Below are positions 35,068 through 44,009 of a stretch of 64,000 nucleotides of DNA, piece by piece (position 1 is the first letter of the stretch; every line of letters starts with the position of its first letter). The stretch is from Clostridiales bacterium. GTDB taxonomy: Bacteria > Bacillota > Clostridia > Saccharofermentanales > Saccharofermentanaceae. A program made the translations under genes and the position numbers. Where the stretch lies: positions 1 through 64,000 of the forward strand of contig JAFZVE010000056.1 in NCBI GenBank assembly GCA_017617995.1. The letters run 5' to 3'. The notes under the pieces were generated by a model. The model was given only the letters and a program-made list of their open reading frames with translations, was not told the origin of the DNA and did not search any database.

Positions 35068-36402
35068 TCAGGCCGCATCGTCCGTGGAAGCGCGACGGTG
35101 CGGTAACTTTTTCATGGCGAAGTAGCCGATGACCACACCTACGGCACAGACGATCGTGCCGGTCAGGAGCATCGGCCGGATCCCGAAGTGATCCAGGATC
35201 ACACCGCTTAAGAGATTCGAGAACACACCTCCGAGCGTGATGGCGGAGGTCACGTAGGCCTGACCTTTGACCTGGTCGAGTTCTTCCATCGTTTCACTGA
35301 CATAGTATGCTGCGGCGGGGATGAATACCGCGTAGGCGAAGAGCTGTACAGACTGGCTCAGGTACATCATGGCCATGTTTGAGGCAAAGACCAGGATCAG
35401 GATCTTGACGAAGAAGGCGGCTCCCGAGAAGGTAAGAAGTGCACGGGAGGAGATCTTTTTGAGGACCAGGGCGATCATGGCCATGACCGGAAGCTCGAGG
35501 ATCGCCTGCAGGAAGTTTGCATAGCCTAGTTCGGTCTCGCCGCCGCCGAGGTTTCGGATGATCTGGATCATGAAGTCGTTGATCATGTTATGGGCGAAAT
35601 AGAAGCAGATCGTGCCGATAAGAAACACCATAAAGGCCGGGTAAGTCTTGGCAAAGTCGCGGATGTTGTTATGCGCTGTAGCGGCAGGGGCGGACTTGGT
35701 CTCCGTTTTAGAAGAAACCACCTCGGGGGAACGTGTTTCTTGAGAGGAAGAAGTGCCATCCTTTTCCTGAATAGGCACGGTTGAAGTAGTCATCATCATC
35801 GCTTTGCCAGGCGTGATTGCGCTTGCCTTCCGCTCCGGCTTTCTAAAAGTGTAGATCAGGAGCGCGGAGAGGATCATGGAGGCGATATTGACGTAAAGAA
35901 GGAGCGTGACGCCCTGCTTCTCGACAAGGCCGCCGATCACGGCTGCGGTGACGGCAAAACTTGCGGAGCCGAGACCGCGGGCGAGTCCGTAGAAGATACG
36001 GCAGCCTGCCTTCTGATACTCGAAACAGAGGGCGGTCATGACGGGCTGGTAGACGAACTGGATCATGTAGATCAGCGCGAAGACCGGGAAGATCACCCAC
36101 TTGTTCTCGGGGACGAGAAGAAGGATCGCGGAGCCACAAAGGATGACGAGGACGCTGAAGAGGATGAAGCGGCGGTTCGTGAGCGGGCCGGGCTTGTCGA
36201 TGATTCCGGCCACGAAAGGCTGGAGGATCGCGGAGAGAATGTTCGCGATAGCCAGGAGAATGCCGACCTCGGTGTTGGTAAAACCGTTCGCAAGAAGGTA
36301 GACGGCCGCGCAGGCGTGGATCGTGCAGAAAGCGACAAAATAGGTCGCGTTCAGAAGAGTATAGCGAAGGGTCCATTTGACGTCCGGCCGCTGGGTTTCC
36401 AT
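35068..36402 (-). CDS. MFS transporter
   Basis: A 444-residue twelve-helix major facilitator protein, with a long central cytoplasmic loop (EKDGTSSSQETRSPEVVSSKTETKSAP). The N-terminal WTLRYTLLNATYFVAFCTIHACAAVYLLANGFTNTEVGILLA is typical of the MFS_1-like / LacY-like group, suggesting a sugar or nucleoside substrate carried by proton symport. The start at 36402 follows GAGGTAC; the open frame extends 60 codons further upstream without membrane logic. Confidence 0.8.
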   Translation of the reverse strand: METQRPDVKWTLRYTLLNATYFVAFCTIHACAAVYLLANGFTNTEVGILLAIANILSAILQPFVAGIIDKPGPLTNRRFILFSVLVILCGSAILLLVPENKWVIFPVFALIYMIQFVYQPVMTALCFEYQKAGCRIFYGLARGLGSASFAVTAAVIGGLVEKQGVTLLLYVNIASMILSALLIYTFRKPERKASAITPGKAMMMTTSTVPIQEKDGTSSSQETRSPEVVSSKTETKSAPAATAHNNIRDFAKTYPAFMVFLIGTICFYFAHNMINDFMIQIIRNLGGGETELGYANFLQAILELPVMAMIALVLKKISSRALLTFSGAAFFVKILILVFASNMAMMYLSQSVQLFAYAVFIPAAAYYVSETMEELDQVKGQAYVTSAITLGGVFSNLLSGVILDHFGIRPMLLTGTIVCAVGVVIGYFAMKKLPHRRASTDDAA

Positions 36403-36569
36403 ATCTGTACCTCGAAGAAAAAGGGGGACGGGAAACCGGGATTTCCGCCGCCGTGAAGAATCGTTTCTGGAGACATTATAACATGCGCCAGATACGGCGT
36501 CCCAAAATACACAACAAAAGGGTGATTCCGCGTCAGAAAATCGTTCATTTTCCAGTGTTTTTTTGTAAG

Positions 36570-36717
36570 TTGACAATATCAAAGCGTGCTATAATCCGTA
36601 TCTGTGCAAGAAGATGCACGATGACTTTGGGAAAAACAACACACGGAAAACGTGTGCGAAGATATTTGACCTCCGCCGCAAAGACGCGGAGACATGCGAT
36701 AAAAGAGGGGTTATCTC
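36570..36717 (+). promoter_or_regulatory. promoter and structured leader of the antiporter gene
   Basis: An extended -10, TGCTATAAT (36587-36595), is present; TTGACA at 36570-36575 is only 14 bases away, too close for a standard pair. The ~120-base leader that follows has CACACG/CGTGTG and CTCCGC/GCGGAG hairpins plus a TGCA...TGCA pair before the AGAGGGG ribosome site. I do not recognise it as a known riboswitch. Confidence 0.5.
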
Positions 36718-37977
36718 ATGAATAACATGCTAATGAGTCTGGCGCTGATGTTCCTGATTGGATTCTGCATCAGCGGTATTTTTAAGAAATTACATATCCC
36801 GTCTCTGCTGGGACTGATCATCACGGGTATCGTACTGGGTCCGGCTGCGCTCAATCTCCTGGATCCGAAGATCCTCTCCATCTCCGGCGAGCTCCGTGAG
36901 ATCGCGCTGATCGTTATCCTTTTCCGCGCAGGACTGAGCCTCGATATCAGCGACATGAAGAAGATCGGCCGCCCGGCCATCATGCTCTGCTTCGTGCCGG
37001 CGACATTCGAGATCATTGGTGCGGTCGTACTCGGTCCGGTATGTCTGGGGCTCTCGCGCATCGATTCAGCGATCGTGGGCGCGATGTTGGCGGCGGCCTC
37101 TCCGGCGATCATCGTGCCGAAGATGCTGTGGCTCATGGAAGAAGGCTACGGTACAGACAAACACATTCCGCAGCTTATCATGGCGGGTGCATCTGCAGAT
37201 GATATCTACGCTATCGTCATGTTCACTGCGTTTATCGGAATGAGCAAGGGCGAAGGAATCTCTGCTTGGACGATCATCTCCATCCCGATCTCCATCGTTA
37301 CCGGTCTTGCGATCGGTATCGTATTCGGCATCGCCATGGCGCAGATCTTCAAGATGATCCACCTGCGCGATACCATCAAGATCCTGCTTCTCTTCGGTAT
37401 GTCGTTCCTGTTCGTCGGATGTGAGAACTACATCTCGAAGTTCATCCCGTTCTCCGGCCTTCTCGCTGTCATGGCACTGGGTGGCACGATCCTTAACCGC
37501 CGCCGCGAAGTGGCCGGACGTCTGTCTGCGAAGATCGCGAAGATCTGGGTCGGTGCGGAACTTCTCCTGTTCATCATGCTGGGTTCGGCTGTAGAGATCA
37601 AAGCCCTGCTCTCCGCGGGTCTGGGATCCGTACTCCTGATCCTCGGCGCTCTGCTGTTCCGCTCCATCGGCGTCATCATCAGCCTCATGGGCTCCGGTCT
37701 CAAGTTCAAGGAGATCCTCTACTGTGACGTCGCTTATTTCCCGAAGGCTACGGTTCAGGCAGCAGTCGGTGCGATTCCTCTGGCACAGGGCCTCCTTTGT
37801 GGTATGATGGTTCTGACTACGGCGGTCCTCTCGATCCTCATCACCGCGCCGCTCGGCGCGATCCTGATGGATGTGTGCGTGAAGAAGTGCCTGACACGAA
37901 GCAGGAAGCCACGCGAGATGACAAGCAGAAGAAACCCGGGTCTGCGTTTACCGCCGGAACCCGGAAAAGAAGCATGA
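36718..37977 (+). CDS. cation:proton antiporter (CPA family)
   Basis: A 419-residue protein with 12-13 transmembrane helices of the Na+/H+ or K+/H+ antiporter superfamily, exchanging protons for monovalent cations. LHIPSLLGLIITGIVLGP and LFRAGLSLD are typical of the Kef/NhaP group; the ion-binding aspartate pair is in MAGASADDIYAIVMF. A hydrophilic C-terminal tail of about 30 residues replaces the regulatory TrkA domain of KefB/C. The start is ATG 36718 after AGAGGGG. larA-like follows after 87 bases. Confidence 0.85.
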   Translation: MNNMLMSLALMFLIGFCISGIFKKLHIPSLLGLIITGIVLGPAALNLLDPKILSISGELREIALIVILFRAGLSLDISDMKKIGRPAIMLCFVPATFEIIGAVVLGPVCLGLSRIDSAIVGAMLAAASPAIIVPKMLWLMEEGYGTDKHIPQLIMAGASADDIYAIVMFTAFIGMSKGEGISAWTIISIPISIVTGLAIGIVFGIAMAQIFKMIHLRDTIKILLLFGMSFLFVGCENYISKFIPFSGLLAVMALGGTILNRRREVAGRLSAKIAKIWVGAELLLFIMLGSAVEIKALLSAGLGSVLLILGALLFRSIGVIISLMGSGLKFKEILYCDVAYFPKATVQAAVGAIPLAQGLLCGMMVLTTAVLSILITAPLGAILMDVCVKKCLTRSRKPREMTSRRNPGLRLPPEPGKEA

Positions 37978-38063
37978 GCGCTTCTTCGATTCAGGAATTC
38001 GGTGTAAGGAAGGAACGGACCTTCCCGGCAAACTTAGATCTATCACCGATATAGGGAGGACAT

Positions 38064-39314
38064 ATGGAGATTGCATTAGGTTTTGGTAAAGAGAAGATCC
38101 CGGTACAGATCCCGGACAGCCAGGTCATGGCAGTCCTCACGCCGAACGAGGCGGAGATCGGACTGACCGGAAGTGACGAAGTCTACCGCTCCATGCGTGA
38201 GCCGATCGGCCTGCCGCCGCTTCGCGAAGTCGTGAAGAAGGGCGAGACCGTCGCCATCATCACCTCTGATATCACCCGCCCGATCCCGAGCTATAAGGTC
38301 CTGCCGGCCGTGCTCGATGAGCTCACTGCTGCAGGCATCCCGGACTCCGATATCACGATCGTTTTCGCACTCGGTTCCCACGGCGGCCACACCGAAGAGC
38401 GCATGCGCTACATGGTCGGTGACGCGGTTTATGATCGTGTCCGCTGCATCGATTCCGACGTCAACGATGCCGTACATGTTGGCACCACTTCCAGAGGCAC
38501 CCCGGTCGATATCTTCCGTCCGGTCGTAGAAGCGGACCGCCGCATCTGCCTCGGCAACATCGAGTATCACTATTTCGCCGGCTATTCCGGAGGTTATAAG
38601 GCCATCATGCCGGGCGTATCCACCTGGGATGCGATCCAGCATAACCACAGCGCGATGGTCGAGCCGACGGCCTGCGCCGGCCGCCTCGAGGGCAACCCGG
38701 TCCGTGAGGACATCGAAGAATCCGGCCGTATCCTCGGCGTCGATTACATCGTAAACGTCGTTCTCGACGCGAAGAAGGAGATCATCCGAAGCTTCGCCGG
38801 CGACCCGGTCCTCGCACACAGAGAAGGCTGCAAATTCCTCGACTCTTTCTACAAGGTAAGTATCCCAGAGAAGGCCGACATCGTCGTCGTTTCCGCCGGC
38901 GGTTTCCCGAAGGATATTAACATGTATCAGGCGCAAAAAGCGCTCGACAACGCCAAGCACGCGGTCAAGGAGGGCGGCATCATCGTATGGATCGCTTCCT
39001 GTAAGGAAGGCCTCGGCGAGAAGCACTTCGAGCAGTGGCTCACCGGTCACGAGAAGAGCTCCGACATGATTCATCACATCAAGACCGACTTCGTACTCGG
39101 CGGACATAAGGCCGCGGCGATTGCCATGGTGCTTGAAAATGCCCGTATTTTCTTCGTTTCCGATCTTGAGCATGACTTTGTAAAGAGAGTCTTCCTCGAG
39201 CCGTACTCAGATATCCAGACCGCGATCGACGCGGCGATCGCCGAGAAGGGCCCGGATGCGAAGATCGTCGTCATGCCGTATGGCGGATCGACACTCCCGA
39301 AAGTAGAAAACTAA
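38064..39314 (+). CDS. larA: LarA-family (lactate racemase-like) protein
   Basis: A 416-residue cytosolic protein of the nickel-pincer-cofactor lactate racemase family, which interconverts L- and D-lactate or related alpha-hydroxy acids. VAIITSDITRPIPSYKVLP, ALGSHGGHTEERM, EYHYFAGYSGGYKAIMPG (cofactor-attaching lysine region) and SAGGFPKDINMYQAQKALDNA are family landmarks. No larB, larC or larE cofactor genes are here, so the exact substrate and even Ni dependence are unproven. GGGAGG lies before the ATG. Codon bias is strong, suggesting high expression. AAGTGCATTTC occurs nine bases after its stop. Confidence 0.85.
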   Translation: MEIALGFGKEKIPVQIPDSQVMAVLTPNEAEIGLTGSDEVYRSMREPIGLPPLREVVKKGETVAIITSDITRPIPSYKVLPAVLDELTAAGIPDSDITIVFALGSHGGHTEERMRYMVGDAVYDRVRCIDSDVNDAVHVGTTSRGTPVDIFRPVVEADRRICLGNIEYHYFAGYSGGYKAIMPGVSTWDAIQHNHSAMVEPTACAGRLEGNPVREDIEESGRILGVDYIVNVVLDAKKEIIRSFAGDPVLAHREGCKFLDSFYKVSIPEKADIVVVSAGGFPKDINMYQAQKALDNAKHAVKEGGIIVWIASCKEGLGEKHFEQWLTGHEKSSDMIHHIKTDFVLGGHKAAAIAMVLENARIFFVSDLEHDFVKRVFLEPYSDIQTAIDAAIAEKGPDAKIVVMPYGGSTLPKVEN

Positions 39315-39426
39315 ACGGGGCAAGTGCATTTCACGAAGAAAAAGCAATCTTTCCCAAAAGAATAAAAAACTCTTCTAAAAGGAGGAAAATCCTTCTAATT
39401 CTTCTCGCCTTTTTTCACTTCGAATT

Positions 39427-39434
39427 GGTATACT
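39427..39434 (+). promoter_or_regulatory. extended -10 promoter of the aroK-like operon
   Basis: GG preceded by T and followed by TATACT (TTGGTATACT) gives an extended -10 element, 50 bases before the start. A terminator-like AAGGA/TCCTT hairpin near 39380-39396 precedes it. Confidence 0.4.
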
Positions 39435-39483
39435 GATAGTAGTAGCGATGTGATCTCTGGGAATACGAAGGGAGGAATGGATC

Positions 39484-40041
39484 TTGTTTGATAAAATGAT
39501 CGTCCTCATCGGTATGCCGGGCTGTGGGAAAACCACGATCGGCCGTATTCTCGCGCAGGAACTCGATATTCCCTTCGTCGATACGGATAACCTGATCCGT
39601 GAAGCCGAGGGGATGATCCTCCCGAAGATCCAACAGGAGAAGGGGATGGATTACTTTCTCAAGGCAGAGGAGAGAGCGCTGCTGTCACTGGACGATACAC
39701 CGAAAGTGGTGGCTACCGGCGGAAGTGCCATCTTCTGTGAGCATGGCATGATGTATCTCGGATCCATCGCAACGGTCATCTACCTGGAAACCGATCTTAA
39801 GATGCTCATGAGGCGCATGGGTGACCCGAAGAAACGCGGTGTCGTTCTGTCTCCCAATCAGACGATCATGGGGGTCTTCCGTGAGAGACGACCGCTGTAC
39901 TTAAGATATGCGGACATCCGCGTGCGCACATACCATACAAGACCGAAAGATGTCGTGGAGAGGATCTTGTTGATCCTCGGTGTGAAGAAGAAAAACGAGG
40001 AAGAGAAGGAAGGTGAAGGCGATGCCGAAGAAAACAGATAA
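39484..40041 (+). CDS. shikimate-kinase-like protein, degenerate substrate site
   Basis: A 185-residue P-loop kinase with Walker A GMPGCGKTTIG and the shikimate-kinase fold (VDTDNLI, RERRPLY lid). Two conserved substrate features differ: the FRxxE motif that holds shikimate is FLKAEE, lacking the arginine, and the GGG loop is GGS. Because a canonical shikimate kinase is fused to AroE at 51.9-52.4 kb, this paralogue may phosphorylate another small molecule or be regulatory. A charged tail (KKNEEEKEGEGDAEEN) follows. The start is TTG 39484 after GGGAGG, or ATG 39496. It overlaps the ArsR gene by 20 bases. Confidence 0.75.
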   Translation: MFDKMIVLIGMPGCGKTTIGRILAQELDIPFVDTDNLIREAEGMILPKIQQEKGMDYFLKAEERALLSLDDTPKVVATGGSAIFCEHGMMYLGSIATVIYLETDLKMLMRRMGDPKKRGVVLSPNQTIMGVFRERRPLYLRYADIRVRTYHTRPKDVVERILLILGVKKKNEEEKEGEGDAEENR

Positions 40042-40333
40042 TAAGAAGAAACAGGAAGAGATGCTCTACGATCTGGCCGATCTCTTCAAGGTGTTTGGTG
40101 ATTCGACACGTATCCGCATCCTCTATTCCCTGATGGACGGCTCGCTCTGCGTGACCGACCTGGCCTCAGTGCTCGAGATGAACCAGTCGGCCGTGTCCCA
40201 CCAGCTGAAGATCCTAAAGCAGAATAAGCTCGTCAAGAGCACGCGCGCCGGCAAGGCGATCCTCTACGAACTGGCCGACGAACACGTCAAGTCGATCCTC
40301 GAGATCGGACAGGAACACATCGAGGAACTGTAA
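40022..40333 (+). CDS. ArsR/SmtB-family metal-sensing repressor
   Basis: A 103-residue winged-helix repressor. The recognition helix is MNQSAVSHQLKILKQNKLV. The alpha-5 zinc site of SmtB/CzrA is complete: Asp86-x-His88-x10-His99-x2-Glu102 in DEHVKSILEIGQEHIEE. There is no CxC alpha-3N motif. It should release DNA on binding Zn2+ (or Co2+). No metal exporter is adjacent; it sits between a kinase-like gene and mnmM, so its target is unknown. ATG 40022 is preferred to GTG 40013. Confidence 0.88.
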   Translation: MPKKTDNKKKQEEMLYDLADLFKVFGDSTRIRILYSLMDGSLCVTDLASVLEMNQSAVSHQLKILKQNKLVKSTRAGKAILYELADEHVKSILEIGQEHIEEL

Positions 40334-40339
40334 GCCCCC

Positions 40340-40915
40340 ATGGACCGAAGACCGTCATTCAGCGCGCTGGACATCATTTCCAAGATCATAAGAGAACACG
40401 TGAAAGAGGGCGACCTCTGTATCGACGCGACCGCGGGGCGCGGGAACGACACGGCGATGCTGTGTGAGCTCGTCGGGGAGACGGGACACGTCATCGCTTT
40501 CGATATTCAGGAAGACGCGGTGAGAAGTACCGAAGCACTTCTTCGTGAAAAGCACTTGGACGCAAGGGCCGAGGTGCACCAGGTGAGCCACAGTGAGATG
40601 GGGCAGTACGCCGAAGAGGGCACCGTGTCCTGCATCACGTTTAACTTCGGATGGCTCCCGAAGGGCGACCACAATATCTTCACGAAGAAAGAGACGAGCA
40701 TCCCGGCGATAGAAGCGGGCCTTCCGCTTCTGAAGGAAGACGGCATCATGACGCTGATCCTCTATTACGGAAGAGAGACCGGATTTGAAGAAAAGGATGC
40801 GCTTCTTTCTTTCCTGCCGACGATCGACAGCTCTCGGTATACCGTCGTCGAGATGCCGTTTGTGAACCGCAGCAACTGCCCGCCGATCCCGATCGTGATC
40901 CTGAAAGGACGATAA
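40340..40915 (+). CDS. mnmM: tRNA U34 methyltransferase MnmM (YtqB family)
   Basis: A 191-residue SAM-dependent methyltransferase of the YtqB/MnmM family, which completes 5-methylaminomethyl-2-thiouridine at tRNA position 34. The SAM motif is IDATAGRGNDTAML; FNFGWLPKGDH and FVNRSNCPPIPIVILKGR are typical of the family, and the length matches. It follows the ArsR gene by six bases and precedes the GH43 gene by five, so it is inside an operon. Starts at ATG 40340. Confidence 0.85.
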   Translation: MDRRPSFSALDIISKIIREHVKEGDLCIDATAGRGNDTAMLCELVGETGHVIAFDIQEDAVRSTEALLREKHLDARAEVHQVSHSEMGQYAEEGTVSCITFNFGWLPKGDHNIFTKKETSIPAIEAGLPLLKEDGIMTLILYYGRETGFEEKDALLSFLPTIDSSRYTVVEMPFVNRSNCPPIPIVILKGR

Positions 40916-40920
40916 GCCGT

Positions 40921-42627
40921 ATGCGTAAGACGATCACCGGAAGCAACCCGATCCTTAGGATGGATTTTCCCGACCCCGACGTGATCTTCGTCGATGGGGT
41001 CTACTACATGATCTCCACCACGATGCACTTTCTGCCGGGAGGGCAGATCCTGCGCTCGTATGACCTCCTGAACTGGGAGCATGCGGCGTATGTTTTCGAC
41101 TATCTCGACGGCACCGATGCGCAAAAACTCGCAGATGACAAATACGTCTACGGCAAGGGCATGTGGGCGGCGAGTCTCCGCTACCATAAGGGGACATTCT
41201 ATGTCGCTTTCGTATGTAATGACACGCAGAAAACCTATCTCTTCCGGTCAGGCCGTATCGAAGGCCCGTGGGTCAAGAGCGAGATCGAAGGATTCTATCA
41301 CGACTGCTCGCTTCTGTTCGATGACGACGACTGGATCTATATCGTATACGGAAACCGCCAGGTGTATCTGACGGAGCTTGATGCGGAGATGACCCGCCCG
41401 AAGGAGGGTGGTCTTCACCGCCTGCTGCTGCAGGACTCGGAGAAGACTCCTCTCGGCTACGAGGGCTCGCATCTTTATAAGATCAACGGACGCTACTATC
41501 TCTTCATGATCCACTCGCTCGAGGAGAGGTGGAGACGTGTGGAAGCGTGTTTCTCATCGGACTCACTCGAGGGTGAATTCACGGGCGGCGATGTTCTTAA
41601 CGATGACATGGGCTTCCGGGATTCCGGTGTTGCGCAGGGCGGGATCGTCTGTGGCGTGGACGGGATCTGGAACGCGATACTCTTCCAGGATAGCGGCGCG
41701 GTAGGACGCATCCCCGTCGTCGTGCCGGTCACATGGGAGAAAGAGACGCTCTCTTCCGGAAAAGAAGAGTTCAGACCGGTATTCGGGATCGATGGGAAAG
41801 TGCCGCATGAACTGACACTTCCGGTGTCGGATGCCGCGCCGGAGGGGTACGGAGAAGAGGGCGAAGAAGCCGCGGCTTCGGGCCTTATACCGCTCACCGG
41901 TTCGGACGATTTCAAGTACGGCTTCGAGTGGGGAAAAGCAATGGGCGCTTCGGAAGATGGCGAGGCCGCATTAACGGATGTGGAGTTCCGCCGCCGCTTC
42001 GGGTGCTTCGGATTTCGGAGCATCTGGCAGTTTAACCACGAACCGGATCTGGATCTGGTATTCCGCGATGAGAAAGAGGGCAAGCTCTGGATCACGACGG
42101 ACAAGCTGAGTCTGAATCTCAATCACGCAAAGAATACACTGACACAGAGGATTCTCTATCCGGAAGATACGGCGGAAGTGACGATCGATGCGTCCCACCT
42201 AAACGACGGTGACTGCGCGGGCCTTTGCATCCTGCAGGGCAATTACTGCTGGGTCGGCGTCGAGAAGAAGGACGGTAAACTCTACGAAGTGATGTATGCT
42301 CACACGAGCACGGAAGGACCGTGGGATTTAAGCCCGGTCAAGGGTGATCTGATCGAAGAACGCCTGATTTCCCCGGATGTGGCCGAAGGGGCGCAGAACA
42401 AGGAAGACGCGCAGATACACGTCCGGATAGAAGTGCATTTCGAGCAGGAAAAAGATGAAGCGTCATGCGCGATCCGAACAGGAGAAGCGTGGCAGGAGAT
42501 CGGAAAACCACACCAGCTCCGCTTCCGTCTGGATCACTTCACAGGTGCCCGTTTCGGACTGTTCGTCTACTCGCAGGAGACGGCCGGCGGGCGTGCGGGA
42601 TTCTCGGAATTTATTAAGGGAAAGTAA
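40921..42627 (+). CDS. GH43-family beta-xylosidase-like enzyme
   Basis: A 568-residue cytosolic glycosidase with an N-terminal GH43 propeller (about 1-310) and a C-terminal beta-sandwich (about 330-565) as in two-domain beta-xylosidases. Catalytic residues: base Asp18 in DFPDPDVIFVDG, Asp in YHDCSLLFDDDDW, and acid Glu in LGYEGSHLYK. It would cleave xylo-oligosaccharides after import. It is the last gene of the four-gene operon starting with the aroK-like gene. Confidence 0.87.
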   Translation: MRKTITGSNPILRMDFPDPDVIFVDGVYYMISTTMHFLPGGQILRSYDLLNWEHAAYVFDYLDGTDAQKLADDKYVYGKGMWAASLRYHKGTFYVAFVCNDTQKTYLFRSGRIEGPWVKSEIEGFYHDCSLLFDDDDWIYIVYGNRQVYLTELDAEMTRPKEGGLHRLLLQDSEKTPLGYEGSHLYKINGRYYLFMIHSLEERWRRVEACFSSDSLEGEFTGGDVLNDDMGFRDSGVAQGGIVCGVDGIWNAILFQDSGAVGRIPVVVPVTWEKETLSSGKEEFRPVFGIDGKVPHELTLPVSDAAPEGYGEEGEEAAASGLIPLTGSDDFKYGFEWGKAMGASEDGEAALTDVEFRRRFGCFGFRSIWQFNHEPDLDLVFRDEKEGKLWITTDKLSLNLNHAKNTLTQRILYPEDTAEVTIDASHLNDGDCAGLCILQGNYCWVGVEKKDGKLYEVMYAHTSTEGPWDLSPVKGDLIEERLISPDVAEGAQNKEDAQIHVRIEVHFEQEKDEASCAIRTGEAWQEIGKPHQLRFRLDHFTGARFGLFVYSQETAGGRAGFSEFIKGK

Positions 42628-42668
42628 ATCTTTACCGCGCATTTCTTTTCAGGGATAAGGAGTTCATG

Positions 42669-42674
42669 TATAAT
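42669..42674 (+). promoter_or_regulatory. -10 element of the metallophosphoesterase gene
   Basis: TATAAT preceded by ATG-type sequence (TG one base upstream), 25-49 bases before the candidate starts. No clear -35. Confidence 0.4.
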
Positions 42675-42722
42675 TCCGTTTGAAAAAGAAACGGATAGAT
42701 GCGCCGTCTTTACGGCGTGAGA

Positions 42723-43853
42723 ATGAATATGCTTATTGTTCTGATTATCGCAATTGTGGCGGTCCTTCTGCTGGGGCTGTACTACTTATATACCCGTATC
42801 CGCAACATCCTCTTTCAGGGGAAGGACCGTTCGACGTTCCCGAAGGACGAGCGCCGGATCCGCTCGCTTCTTTCGGCCGTGCCGCTTGCACTGATCATCG
42901 TGGCGAGCGTCATCCGCCCGTATATCGTGGTGGTTCCCGTACTGCACCTGATCATTTTCTGGGCGATCCTCGAAGGGATCGTGCAGATCGTCGAGTTTTT
43001 CATGAACCGGAAAAAGGAGAAGGATGCTCCTTCTCGAAAGGCACCGTTCTGGCTGACCGGTGCGCTGGCGCTGGGCATCACGGTCGTCTATATGCTGTAT
43101 GCGTATTACATGGCGATCCATGTCTATAAGACCGAGTATACGATCAAGACAGATAAGGATGTCGCGCCGCTTCGCATCGCACTGATCGCGGACTCGCATA
43201 TCGGGACATGCTTCGACGGACACGGCTTCGCGAAGCATATCAAGACGATCGAGGAGCAGCATCCGGACGTGCTGGTGATCTCCGGTGACTTTGTCGATGA
43301 CGATACGGATAAGAGAGATATGGTCCTCGCGTGCCGCGCGCTCGGCGAGATGGAGACAACGTATGGTGTATTCTATGTACCCGGAAATCATGACGCAGGA
43401 TACGGTGACAGCAGAGATTTCACCTATGACGATCTTCTCTCGGAACTTCGTCAGAACGGGGTCAAGGTGCTCGAGGATGAGTCGGAACTCGTGGGTGGTC
43501 AGTACTATATCGTCGGCCGTAAAGACAGAAGTATGCTGCGTCTCCCGATCGACAGACTCATGATGTTCATCGACGATTCGTACTACACCATCGTCCTCAA
43601 TCACCAGCCGAATGACTACGATGCCGAAGCTGCGGCGGGCTGTGATCTGGTCTTAAGCGGACATACGCACGGCGGGCAGATGATCCCGATCCGGCCGATA
43701 GGCGAACTGATCGGCGCAAATGATGCGACGTACGGATTAAGCACCCGCGGAAATACGACCTTCATCGTAACGTCCGGTATTGCGGACTGGGCGGTCCCGT
43801 ATAAGACGGGAACGATTTCCGAGTACTGTATTATCGATATCGAACCGAACTGA
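42723..43853 (+). CDS. membrane-anchored metallophosphoesterase
   Basis: A 376-residue protein with four to five N-terminal transmembrane helices (to residue about 135) and a calcineurin-like phosphoesterase domain: LIADSHIG, ISGDFVDDD, VPGNHDAGYGD, LNHQP and LSGHTHGGQMIP supply the two-metal site. YkuE/YaeI-like enzymes act on phospholipids or related substrates. ATG 42723 is taken; an in-frame ATG at 42699 sits in a GCCGT/ACGGC hairpin and may be the true start. Confidence 0.85.
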   Translation: MNMLIVLIIAIVAVLLLGLYYLYTRIRNILFQGKDRSTFPKDERRIRSLLSAVPLALIIVASVIRPYIVVVPVLHLIIFWAILEGIVQIVEFFMNRKKEKDAPSRKAPFWLTGALALGITVVYMLYAYYMAIHVYKTEYTIKTDKDVAPLRIALIADSHIGTCFDGHGFAKHIKTIEEQHPDVLVISGDFVDDDTDKRDMVLACRALGEMETTYGVFYVPGNHDAGYGDSRDFTYDDLLSELRQNGVKVLEDESELVGGQYYIVGRKDRSMLRLPIDRLMMFIDDSYYTIVLNHQPNDYDAEAAAGCDLVLSGHTHGGQMIPIRPIGELIGANDATYGLSTRGNTTFIVTSGIADWAVPYKTGTISEYCIIDIEPN

Positions 43854-44009
43854 AAAAGTGTCGCCTGACGGGCGACCAAAGTGATCTTCCTTTCCTGTTT
43901 AATGGACTTGTAAGAAAGAGATGCGGCGCAGACGGCCAAAGGAGAAACGGCCGGATCGGAGCCGGAGCTTCGAGTGAGAAGCCGCAAGATCCTAAAGGAG
44001 GAAAAGATC
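43854..44009 (+). other. hairpin-rich spacer before the VWA gene
   Basis: GTCGCC/GGCGAC (43860-43876) forms a tight hairpin after the phosphoesterase stop. Several GGCC/CCGG-type pairings lie in 43945-43990. The AAAGGAGG ribosome site follows. No gene or known riboswitch recognised. Confidence 0.35.

Noticed and set aside
36570..36575. TTGACA as -35 for the antiporter promoter
   Set aside because: Only 14 bases separate it from TATAAT; the extended -10 TG is a better explanation.
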